NCBI GenBank assembly: GCA_001820095.1
Contig: MHOO01000011.1
Coordinates: forward strand, 65,958-101,667
Origin: Candidatus Staskawiczbacteria bacterium RIFCSPHIGHO2_01_FULL_39_25
GTDB lineage: Bacteria; Patescibacteriota; Minisyncoccia; Minisyncoccales; Staskawiczbacteraceae
Length of the DNA: 35,710 nucleotides
Direction: 5' to 3'
Under the pieces are notes generated by a model that made no database searches, was not told the origin of the DNA, and saw only the letters and a list, made by a program, of their open reading frames with translations. Of this stretch, positions 24,547 through 32,503 are shown piece after piece. The position numbers were made by a program, and so were the translations under genes. The number at the start of each line of letters is the position of its first letter. The first letter of the stretch is position 1.

Positions 24547-24894
24547 TCACTTTTTGGCTTCTTCTACAATCTTCTCAAAAATTTCGGGATGTTTTTCTAT
24601 AAGCTGGGCCAAGATTTTCCTATCCAATTCAATTTTTTTCTTTTTTAACTCGTTCATAAATCTGCTATAGTTGATCCCCAACTTGCGGCAGGCCGCATTA
24701 ATTTGAAGCTGCCAGAGTTGGCGAAAATCCCTTTTTTTGACTTTCCTGTCACGATATGAAAAAGTCCAAGCATGGCGCAAGGCATCTTTTGCCAATTTAT
24801 ATTTTGATTTTCTTCCGTATTTAAAACCCTTGGCATGTTTTAATAAATGCTTCCTATGCTTGTGGGCTGTTTTTCCTTTTTTGACTCGTACCAT
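24547..24894 (-). CDS. rplT: 50S ribosomal protein L20
   Basis: MVRVKKGKTAHKHRKHLLKHAKGFKYGRKSKYKLAKDALRHAWTFSYRDRKVKKRDFRQLW. Confidence 0.95.
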   Translation of the reverse strand: MVRVKKGKTAHKHRKHLLKHAKGFKYGRKSKYKLAKDALRHAWTFSYRDRKVKKRDFRQLWQLQINAACRKLGINYSRFMNELKKKKIELDRKILAQLIEKHPEIFEKIVEEAKK

Positions 24895-24900
24895 GGTGTG

Positions 24901-25055
24901 AATTTACAATTTACAATTTGAAATTTGAATTCAATATTTCAATAATTAAATATTTAAATTTGAAAACACGACGTCGCCTGCATGCGTAAGCAGGGGTTTT
25001 AATCATTTCAAATTCAGTTAATTCAAATTGATTTCAAATTTCAAATTTCAAATTA
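24901..25055. repeat. Heptad-armed palindromic intergenic element
   Basis: Left arm AATTTAC/AATTTGA heptads; right arm CAAATTT heptads (inverse complement); GC-rich core CGACGTCG + CCTGC-ATGCGTAA-GCAGG. Confidence 0.65.
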
Positions 25056-25059
25056 TTTT

Positions 25060-25248
25060 TTAAACCTGAAGATATCTTTTAATTCTTTTGGTTTCAGATT
25101 TTGAGATTTGAATCCACTTTCTTCCCTTTCTCCTCATTTGTCCGGTTTTTTTTGCGCGGTAATGATTCTGGCCTGAAAGCCTTCTTAAAATCTTGCCGGT
25201 TTTTGTAATTTTAAAACGCTTGGTTAGCGCTTTTTTTGTCTTATTCAT
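25060..25248 (-). CDS. rpmI: 50S ribosomal protein L35
   Basis: MNKTKKALTKRFKITKTGKILRRLSGQNHYRAKKTGQMRRKGRKW; between infC and rplT. Confidence 0.9.
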   Translation of the reverse strand: MNKTKKALTKRFKITKTGKILRRLSGQNHYRAKKTGQMRRKGRKWIQISKSETKRIKRYLQV

Positions 25249-25263
25249 TTACTTATTAATGGA

Positions 25264-25773
25264 TTATTTCTTTGAAATTATCATTGTGAAACCCTTTGGC
25301 TCTCGTTTTAGTTCCCGTTCAGTTTTAATAGGCAGTAATTTATCGGCGGTTTCCAAGAAAAATGATATTTTCTTTTTTGCAAATTCGCCCATGGCTTTTT
25401 CTCGTCCCCGCAGCACCATTTGAAGTTTAACCTTGTCGCCCTCTTTTAAAAACTTTTCCGCCTGTTTGGCTTTTACTTCAATATCGTGAGGCGACGTATT
25501 AAATCCAAGCTGGATCTCCTTAAGTTTTGAAATATGGGTTTTTACTTTTATTTTCCGCTCTTTCTTCTGCAAAGAATACAGGTATTTTCCGTAATCGGCA
25601 ATCCTGCATACCGGCGGCTCAACTTTTTCGGTAACCTGTATTAAATCTAATCCCTTGGATTTTGCCAAGTCAATGGCCTCAAAAATATTTTTCACGCCAA
25701 GTTGCGCGCCAGTTTCATCTATTACCCGCACCTCTTTAGCCCGTATGAAATTGTTGATAGGTATTCTTTCCAA
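25264..25773 (-). CDS. infC: Translation initiation factor IF-3
   Basis: FIRAKEVRVIDETGAQLGVKNIFEAIDLAKSKGLDLIQVTEKVEPPVCRIADYGKYLY; start is TTG in the track, true start uncertain. Confidence 0.93.
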   Translation of the reverse strand: MERIPINNFIRAKEVRVIDETGAQLGVKNIFEAIDLAKSKGLDLIQVTEKVEPPVCRIADYGKYLYSLQKKERKIKVKTHISKLKEIQLGFNTSPHDIEVKAKQAEKFLKEGDKVKLQMVLRGREKAMGEFAKKKISFFLETADKLLPIKTERELKREPKGFTMIISKK

Positions 25774-25790
25774 ATTATAACTTTAATTAG

Positions 25791-26143
25791 TGGAGATGGA
25801 GGAGTTGAATCCTCGTCTGAAAAGCTATTAAAAACAATTCTACAAGCGTAGCTCATCTTTAATTTAAGATATGAAATAAAAGATAAGCGAAATTTTCATA
25901 TCCTAGCTTTATTGGGTTTTGGTAATTACTTTAAAGCTAAAATAATTACCTATCCCGATTATATAACACCTTTATCTACCTACCGGGAATCAATAGTAAA
26001 GATGTAGCACTAAGCGTATGCTAATGCTGGTTGCCTCTTATTAAATAAGTTAGCAATTATTGTTTTCTCAAAGTTTTATGAGGTTTGAGAATACTCAGCT
26101 TGCCTTGTTTTTAAAGGACAAATCATCGAAAGCTTTCATCCCC
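25791..26143 (-). ncRNA. ssrA: tmRNA (transfer-messenger RNA)
   Basis: Minus strand 5' GGGGATG...3' CATCTCC-A acceptor pairing, T-arm GAGGATTCAACTCCTC, internal ORF GCT AAC TTA TTT AAT AAG AGG CAA CCA GCA TTA GCA TAC GCT TAG (26010-26054); 5 nt downstream of smpB. Confidence 0.9.
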
Positions 26144-26148
26144 ATGTC

Positions 26149-26604
26149 TTAGCGACTCAATTCTCTCTGGGTATCGCGTTCCACGTCTCGCTTTTTAATC
26201 TTCTCTTTCTTGTCAAATTTTTTCTTTCCCTTGGCCAGTCCAAACTCAAGTTTTATCCTACCATCTTTTGCGTAAACCTTCAAGGGTATGAGGGAGAAAC
26301 CCTTCTCATTTGCCTTTCCGGCAAGGTATTGGATCTCCTTTTTATTTAAAAGAAGCTTCCTGGTTTTTTCGGGGTTATAATCGGCCGGGGCGTTTTTTGG
26401 CTGGTAGGGAGGTATCTTGGCCCCTAGCAGATAAGGCTCCCCGTCTTGCATGACGACATATGATCCCGCTAAATTGATTCGCCCATTTCGTATGGATTTT
26501 ACCTCTTGGCCGATTAATACCAAACCCGCCTCATATTTTTCAATGATTTCGTAGTCAAAATAGGCTTTTTTATTGTCGGCATAGATTTCCATTGCTATTA
26601 CCAT
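26149..26604 (-). CDS. smpB: SsrA-binding protein SmpB
   Basis: NKKAYFDYEIIEKYEAGLVLIGQEVKSIRNGRINLAGSYV...; KGKKKFDKKEKIKKRDVERDTQRE. Start set at MVIAMEIY; could be 26592. Confidence 0.95.
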   Translation of the reverse strand: MVIAMEIYADNKKAYFDYEIIEKYEAGLVLIGQEVKSIRNGRINLAGSYVVMQDGEPYLLGAKIPPYQPKNAPADYNPEKTRKLLLNKKEIQYLAGKANEKGFSLIPLKVYAKDGRIKLEFGLAKGKKKFDKKEKIKKRDVERDTQRELSR

Positions 26605-26612
26605 AACATCTT

Positions 26613-27356
26613 TTATCCTTCGCGGGCAATGACAATGCCCCAAACTTGTGTTGACTTGGCTTCTTTTAAGATTCTTGCGCATTCAGCCATAGTGGAGCCG
26701 GTGGTATACACATCATCAACTAAAAATACCTTTTTTCCCGCTATTTGGGCGGGATTTTTTATGGCAAAAGCATTAAGCAGGTTTTCTTGGCGGGCTTTTG
26801 CCGAAAGCTTCATTTGCTCCGCTGTTTCCCGTATTTTTACTAATTCGTCCCTTGCCACAGGAACTTTTAACACTTGTGAGAGCTCATCAGCCAAAGCGCC
26901 TGCCTGGTTATAGTCGCGGCTTTTTAATTTGCTTTTTCCCAGGGGGACAGGAACCAATACGCTGTTTTCCCATATTGCTTCGGTGTTGTTTTTTGCCAAT
27001 ACCAGGTGTTCTACGACGATTCCGGCACAAGTCTCTGCCAAATCTTTAACGTACGGCTCATACTTGAAATTATGGATAAGTTTTCTGGTCAAAGATTTTT
27101 CTTTATAGGGCAAGGCAGAGTACAGGCCGGAAAGCTTGTGGTCTTGGCATCTTTGGCATTTGCCGTTACTGTGGTGGTCTGGCGCAAGCCGGATAGGGTT
27201 TTTATTGCACAGGCAATAGTTGTATTCTGAAATTTCCAAGGTTGCTTTGCAGTCTTGGCAAAGGTAGGTGCCTTCTTTGTTGCAGCCAAAACAGAAAGAG
27301 GGGAAAAGCAACTCTAATATAACATCATTGTATTTTTGAATAGATGATTTATCCAC
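26613..27356 (-). CDS. comF: ComF family phosphoribosyltransferase-like protein
   Basis: Cys-rich N-terminus (CFGCNKEGTYLCQDC, CQRCQDH), VFLVDDVYTTGSTMAECARIL PRPP-binding motif. Confidence 0.88.
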   Translation of the reverse strand: MDKSSIQKYNDVILELLFPSFCFGCNKEGTYLCQDCKATLEISEYNYCLCNKNPIRLAPDHHSNGKCQRCQDHKLSGLYSALPYKEKSLTRKLIHNFKYEPYVKDLAETCAGIVVEHLVLAKNNTEAIWENSVLVPVPLGKSKLKSRDYNQAGALADELSQVLKVPVARDELVKIRETAEQMKLSAKARQENLLNAFAIKNPAQIAGKKVFLVDDVYTTGSTMAECARILKEAKSTQVWGIVIAREG

Positions 27357-27439
27357 AGTGTGGTTGTCTTTCTTTCATTGTACAATAAAAGGAAAACAAC
27401 AAGAAGTTGGACATTTTTTGTTGTATATGAATAACCCCA

Positions 27440-28516
27440 ATGAAAGACTTTTTAAAAAACCCTTTTAAGATGTTTTTTCCCAAAAAAATGGTGGGAATAG
27501 ACATTGGCACAGCTTCAATTAAAATTGTGGAGCTTTCCCGTTGGGGAGAAGGGAAAACCTTGGAGAATTATGGAGAAATGAAATCCACCTTTATTTATAA
27601 AGAACCCTTAACGAACGGCGAAAAAAGCAATGGGCTTTCAGCCAGCTTTGTGGCCACTGCTATAAAGGCGATTTTGCAAGAAGCTAGAATAAAAACAAAA
27701 ACAGCTATTTTTTCAATTCCTGATTTTTCAACTTTTTGCACTTCTTTTGATATTCCCTCAATGCCGGAAAAGGAAATTCCAGATGCTATCCGCTATAATG
27801 CGTCCCAGTATATTACGCTACCGGTAAAAGAAGTTACCTTGGATTGGAGGATTGTAGAAAACGCTTCAACAGATTCACGCCCTTCGTTAAGGGTATTCTT
27901 GGTAGCTATTCCAAACCAAGTGGTGCAAGAGTACCGGAGTATCGCCAAAATGGCCGGTTTAGAGCTTTACGCCTTGGAGGCAGAAGCATTGGGGATTACC
28001 CGATCACTGGTGAAGAATAATAAAAAAACGATATGTGTTATGGATATAGGCGTACAAAGTTCTACCATAAATATTATTGATAAAGGTTTTTTAATTCGGA
28101 GCTACAGTTTTAATTTTTACAGCGGCCAATTGGCGAAAGCAGTTTCTGCGGTACTTGGAATAAGCCTTGGCCAGGCAGAAGCTATAAAAAACAAAGAAGG
28201 CCTTATTTTTTCTAAGCAAGGGATTGCCGAAACCTTGTATCCCTTGATTGACCCCCTTTTAATAGAAATAAAAAGCATTTGCGCTGAATTCTTGCAAGCA
28301 GAGAAAAAAGAAGTTGAGGAAATTTATTTAACCGGAGGCACCGCAAACTTACCGGGATTAAAAGAATATTTTGCTGAAAGTTTTAAGAAAAATGTATATG
28401 TGACCAATTGTTTTTCAGAATTTTTATATCCGCCCATTCTTGACCAAACTCTCCGCCAAATGAGCCCTAGTTTTTCAGTAGCGGTGGGGATAGCCTTAGG
28501 AGGGTTGGAAACGTAA
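27440..28516 (+). CDS. pilM: Type IV pilus assembly protein PilM
   Basis: MVGIDIGTASIKIVELSRWG, CVMDIGVQSSTINIIDKGFLIRSYSF, EEIYLTGGTANLPGLKEYF. Confidence 0.9.
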   Translation: MKDFLKNPFKMFFPKKMVGIDIGTASIKIVELSRWGEGKTLENYGEMKSTFIYKEPLTNGEKSNGLSASFVATAIKAILQEARIKTKTAIFSIPDFSTFCTSFDIPSMPEKEIPDAIRYNASQYITLPVKEVTLDWRIVENASTDSRPSLRVFLVAIPNQVVQEYRSIAKMAGLELYALEAEALGITRSLVKNNKKTICVMDIGVQSSTINIIDKGFLIRSYSFNFYSGQLAKAVSAVLGISLGQAEAIKNKEGLIFSKQGIAETLYPLIDPLLIEIKSICAEFLQAEKKEVEEIYLTGGTANLPGLKEYFAESFKKNVYVTNCFSEFLYPPILDQTLRQMSPSFSVAVGIALGGLET

Positions 28517-28570
28517 TTTTAGACTTCTGTTTTTTGTTGTATAATGAAGTAATACATTAATACTTTTGCA

Positions 28571-29110
28571 ATGGATTTTAATCTACCAAACCAATTAAAA
28601 GATAAATCGTGGAGGGTGAACTTTTTGTTTTATTCCGCTCTTGTGTTGCTGATGATTGCCATTTTTTGCTACGGAATTTTTTGGTTAAAAACATATCTGC
28701 AAAATCAGAAAATTGGCGAATTGGATAAACAAATAAGTGAATATGGCACCGACCAAGAGAAACTCTACGAAAAAGAGGTTTTAGGGCACAAAAAAACGAT
28801 AGATGATTTTGCCGCCATAATCGGTGACCATAAAATATCTTCAAATGTGTTTGTTTTTATAGAAGAAAATACCTTGCCAAGCATTTGGTTCTCAAATTTT
28901 GACATGTCAAAATCTACCAACGAAATTAAATTATCGGGGGAATCGGCAAGCATGGAAATCCTAAGCCAGCAGGTCCAAATTTTTGAGAACAAAAAAGAGC
29001 ATGTTAAGAGTATAAGTGTTTTGGAATCTGAGACTGGCGCTAATGGAAAAATTAAGTTTATTTTAAATCTTTCGTTGAACCCTAACATTTTTACCTATGG
29101 AAATAAATAA
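28571..29110 (+). CDS. pilN: PilN-like pilus inner membrane protein
   Basis: Single N-terminal TM then periplasmic domain; position between pilM and pilO. Confidence 0.7.
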   Translation: MDFNLPNQLKDKSWRVNFLFYSALVLLMIAIFCYGIFWLKTYLQNQKIGELDKQISEYGTDQEKLYEKEVLGHKKTIDDFAAIIGDHKISSNVFVFIEENTLPSIWFSNFDMSKSTNEIKLSGESASMEILSQQVQIFENKKEHVKSISVLESETGANGKIKFILNLSLNPNIFTYGNK

Positions 29111-29666
29111 ACCCGTATCCACTGTTATTATTTTTATTATCACGCTTGTTCTTATTTTCCTTTTTGTTTGGCCGAAATACCAAGAATCAATAGTATTGCA
29201 AAAAAAATTGGCCGAAAAACAAGCAGAGTATAATAATAAGGCCATGTATTATGTAAAAATATTAGATGCGATGAATGAAATCAATAGCAGAAAAGAAGTA
29301 ATAGGAAAAATTAGCAGCGCCTTGCCTTCAGATGTTGCTTTTGCTCCGCTGGTGTATTTTTTGCAAAAAAAATCATCTGAAGCGGGATTAATTATAAAAT
29401 CAATAAAATTTTCAGAGGTTTCTAAAAAAAATCCTAATCAAACCTTAGATGGCAGTGGAATTAAAGTGATTAAGTTTAACATGAATATATTAGGGAACTA
29501 CCAAGGTTTGAAAAATTTCCTTTTATTATTAGAAAGATCGGCTCGTTTATTTGAGGTGGACAGCATCTCTTTTAATGCCCTCCAGGCTCAACAAGGATTA
29601 TCTCAGTCCAACAACCAATCCCAGACCTACAATTTCTCACTGGACTTGCAGACCCACACTTATTAA
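29097..29666 (+). CDS. pilO: PilO-like pilus inner membrane protein
   Basis: N-terminal TM, coiled coil, GNYQGLKNFLLLLERSARLFEVDSISF typical of PilO; 14-nt overlap with pilN. Confidence 0.75.
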   Translation: MEINKPVSTVIIFIITLVLIFLFVWPKYQESIVLQKKLAEKQAEYNNKAMYYVKILDAMNEINSRKEVIGKISSALPSDVAFAPLVYFLQKKSSEAGLIIKSIKFSEVSKKNPNQTLDGSGIKVIKFNMNILGNYQGLKNFLLLLERSARLFEVDSISFNALQAQQGLSQSNNQSQTYNFSLDLQTHTY

Positions 29667-29745
29667 ATTTGAAATTTGAATTCAATCTTATTGAAAATTG
29701 TCCCGCAAACGGGATCCCGCCTTGCGGGAAAAATTGAAAATTCGT
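29664..29745. repeat. Heptad-flanked double-hairpin intergenic element
   Basis: AAATTTGAAATTTG heptads; tandem hairpins TCCCG-CAAA-CGGGA and TCCCGC-CTT-GCGGGA flanked by direct repeat ATTGAAAATT. Confidence 0.65.
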
Positions 29746-29749
29746 TTAT

Positions 29750-30184
29750 ATGGCCATTGTATTTGTATCGCCAAGAAAAGTGCAAAAGATGTTTTTTGGG
29801 GGCATCATTACCCTGATAGCTTTGCTTTTGTTTGCAATTTCTCTCCTTGTCCTTCTGCCTGAACTTAGAAATAAGTTAAACGATATTCCAGCTAATATCC
29901 CTGTAAGGGGGGATTTTAATGGACCAGACCTGAAAATTAACTTTAGAGCAATAGATTCAGATGAAGTTAAAAATTTAGAACCGTTTGGCGCCATGGAAGG
30001 AAATTTTTCTTATATCGCAGAAGATGAGAATGGAAGGCAAATTACGGGGAAAATATCTGCGGCAAGCAGAGAAGATGCTGAAAAGAATTTAGCGGCAATG
30101 GGTTTAACAATACAAAGCATAGAAGAGATAACGATAGGCAGAAATGAGCCCTTTGTCCCTTATTATCAAACGGAAACTAAATAA
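29750..30184 (+). CDS. Membrane-anchored protein with a domain resembling the PilC/GspF N-terminal segment
   Basis: TM near N-terminus; C-terminal FSYIAEDENGRQITGKISAASREDAEKNLAAMGLTIQSIEEI is similar in pattern to PilC FNYKARTRAGKIETGVIEASSEEAAALILQKYNIFVTSLEEQ. Confidence 0.5.
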   Translation: MAIVFVSPRKVQKMFFGGIITLIALLLFAISLLVLLPELRNKLNDIPANIPVRGDFNGPDLKINFRAIDSDEVKNLEPFGAMEGNFSYIAEDENGRQITGKISAASREDAEKNLAAMGLTIQSIEEITIGRNEPFVPYYQTETK

Positions 30185-30201
30185 TATAATACCTATAGCG
30201 T

Positions 30202-31923
30202 ATGAAAATAATTCAAGAACTATACGGAGAAGGCGTCATCAATGAATCAAGAAAGAATGAATTGCAGAATGAATTGAAAAAGACCGATAAAACCGAAGAG
30301 GAAATTATCTTGCAAAATAAAATTATTGATGAGGACTCTTTATTTAAATTAAAGAGCAAGGTTATTAAGACTCCCCTTGTACATCCGAATGCCGAAGGGG
30401 TGCCTTTAGATGTATTAGAACTGATATCTGAAGAGGCCGCCATTAACTATAAAATGATACCTCTCTTCAGAAAGGGCAATGTGATTGGAATAGGAATGGT
30501 TTATCCCGAAAATATATTGGCCCAAAACGCGCTTAGATTCTTAAGCCAAAAGGAAAATTTTACTTACGAAATAAATTTGATAACATTCTCCGACTTAAAT
30601 AAAATTTTAAAACAGCATAGGACTTTAAAAGGAGAAACTAAAAAAGCTCTTGTAGAACTGGGAAAAGATAAAAATGAAATCTTGGCTGAAGCCAACAGAA
30701 ATGCAAGCCCGGTAAATATTACCGATGAAGCCCCCATCATCAAGATGGTTTTGGTAATTTTAAATCATGCCATTGAAGGCAACGCCTCTGACATCCACAT
30801 TGAGCCTGCAAGGGAAAAATTAAATGTCCGCTTCAGGCAAGATGGTATATTGCATTTAAGCCTCTTTTTGCCGATTAGCGTTCATCTTTCTATTGTGGCA
30901 AGAATTAAAATACTTGCTAATTTAAAGATTGATGAAAATAGGGTGCCGCAGGATGGCAGGTTTTCAGCAAGGATTAGCAATAAGGATATTGATTTTAGAG
31001 TCGCTACTCTGCCGACACTGTATGGAGAAAAGGTTGAAATTAGGGTATTGGATTCTACCTTAGGTCTAAAATCTTTTGATAAAATGGGACTAACCCAAAG
31101 AAACCTTGAATTGATACAAAGCGCCATAAAAAGACCCTATGGCTTGATTCTATCTTCTGGGCCCACGGGATCTGGAAAAACAACGACCCTGTACTCTCTG
31201 CTACGCGAATTGAATCAAGAAAGCGTAAACATTGTTACCATTGAAGATCCCATTGAATATTCTATTGCTGGGGTCAACCAGTCCCAGGTTAAGCCCGCTA
31301 TAGGCTACTCTTTTTCAGAAGGGTTAAGGCAAATTTTACGGCAAGATCCTAATGTGATCATGGTGGGAGAAGTTAGAGATGAAGAAACCGCTAATCTGGT
31401 TATTCATTCCGCGCTAACCGGCCATATTGTGCTTTCTACATTGCACACTAATTCGGCAGTGGGAGTTATTCCGCGATTAATTGATATGGGGATAAGGCCT
31501 TTTCTTATCCCTTCAACATTAAGGATTGCCATTAGCCAGCGATTGATTAGGATCCTTTGTGACAAGTGCAAGAAAAAGGTAAGGCTTAGCGACAAAGTAA
31601 AAACTTTTGTTTTGGAGAATCTAAAAAATCTGCCAGTATCTGCAAAAAAAGAATTTGAGATCCCAAATCCTCTATATGGATATTCTGCTAATGGATGTGA
31701 AACCTGCAATTTTAAGGGGTATAAAGGAAGAACCGGCCTATACGAAATTCTGCCTATGACTGATGAATTGGCTGATATTATTCTAAAAAATCCGGTGGAG
31801 CATGTGATTTTACGCGCGGCCCAGAAGCAAGGCATGGTTACCATGGCCCAGGCTGGCATTATGAAAGTGTTAGCCGGTGAAACAAGCATAGATGAAATCA
31901 TAAGGGCAACCGAGGAAAAATAA
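30202..31923 (+). CDS. pilB: Type IV pilus assembly ATPase PilB (full-length, with N-terminal MshEN-like region)
   Basis: GPTGSGKTTTLYSLL, NASDIHIEP, RQDPNVIMVGEVRD, CDKCKKK...CETCNFKGYKGRTGLYEIL. Confidence 0.93.
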   Translation: MKIIQELYGEGVINESRKNELQNELKKTDKTEEEIILQNKIIDEDSLFKLKSKVIKTPLVHPNAEGVPLDVLELISEEAAINYKMIPLFRKGNVIGIGMVYPENILAQNALRFLSQKENFTYEINLITFSDLNKILKQHRTLKGETKKALVELGKDKNEILAEANRNASPVNITDEAPIIKMVLVILNHAIEGNASDIHIEPAREKLNVRFRQDGILHLSLFLPISVHLSIVARIKILANLKIDENRVPQDGRFSARISNKDIDFRVATLPTLYGEKVEIRVLDSTLGLKSFDKMGLTQRNLELIQSAIKRPYGLILSSGPTGSGKTTTLYSLLRELNQESVNIVTIEDPIEYSIAGVNQSQVKPAIGYSFSEGLRQILRQDPNVIMVGEVRDEETANLVIHSALTGHIVLSTLHTNSAVGVIPRLIDMGIRPFLIPSTLRIAISQRLIRILCDKCKKKVRLSDKVKTFVLENLKNLPVSAKKEFEIPNPLYGYSANGCETCNFKGYKGRTGLYEILPMTDELADIILKNPVEHVILRAAQKQGMVTMAQAGIMKVLAGETSIDEIIRATEEK

Positions 31924-31929
31924 TACGAT

Positions 31930-32047
31930 AAATTTAAAATTTCTAATTTAAAATTTAAAAATAATACAAAAGCGCTAATAACTAAAACGTGTTTTTCATT
32001 AGAATTTTTAAATTGTTTTTGAATTTGTTATTTTAAATTGAAAATTC
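31930..32047. repeat. AT-rich heptad-periodic intergenic element
   Basis: AAATTTA/AAATTTC heptads and, across a core with AAAAC-GT-GTTTT, a right arm ending AATTGAAAATTCG (same terminal sequence as at 29731-29744). Confidence 0.5.
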
Positions 32048-32050
32048 GCC

Positions 32051-32416
32051 ATGAAAACTATTCTCTTAGTTGAAAATGATCCATTTATTGCAGGAGTTTA
32101 TGGAAAGAAATTCAGAAAAGAAGGCTACCAAGTGGATATTGCCAACAACGGTCAAATGGCTTTAGAAAAGATAAAACATCATTACCCTGATGTATTGGTA
32201 TTAGACACTGTATTGCCCAAAATGGATGGCTGGAATCTTTTAAAAAGAATACGTAATGATTTAGGGCTGAAAAATTTAAAAGTTATTATTCTTTCAAACG
32301 CTGCATATAAAGATTGCGCCAAAGATGTTTCTAGCTTAGGGGTAGAAAAGTATTTTTTAAAAGCAGAAAAAACTTCTCAAGAGCTAGCATTATCTATCGC
32401 AGAAGTACTTAAATAA
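32051..32416 (+). CDS. Stand-alone response regulator receiver domain protein
   Basis: TILLVENDPFIAGVYGKKFRKEGYQVDIANNGQMALEKIKHHYPDVLVLDTVLPKMDGWNLLKRIR; no output domain. Confidence 0.9.
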   Translation: MKTILLVENDPFIAGVYGKKFRKEGYQVDIANNGQMALEKIKHHYPDVLVLDTVLPKMDGWNLLKRIRNDLGLKNLKVIILSNAAYKDCAKDVSSLGVEKYFLKAEKTSQELALSIAEVLK

Positions 32417-32418
32417 AT

Positions 32419-32498
32419 CACATAACCCATAACATAGAACACATAACAAAAAAAACGATGCCGTAGTTTTGTTCCATGTTCTATGTTGTATGTTTCAT
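32419..32498. repeat. Heptad-armed inverted intergenic element (ATAGAAC/ATGGAAC family)
   Basis: Left CACATAA CCCATAA CATAGAA CACATAA; right TTCCATG TTCTATG TTGTATG TTTCAT (reverse complement ATGAAAC ATACAAC ATAGAAC ATGGAA). Confidence 0.65.
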
Positions 32499-32503
32499 AA
32501 AGA

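Noticed and set aside
26728-26760. Terminator-like hairpin CCCGC...GCGGG-ATTTTTT inside comF
   Set aside because: Only terminator-like on the antisense strand and overlies the conserved PRPP motif region; likely coincidental.
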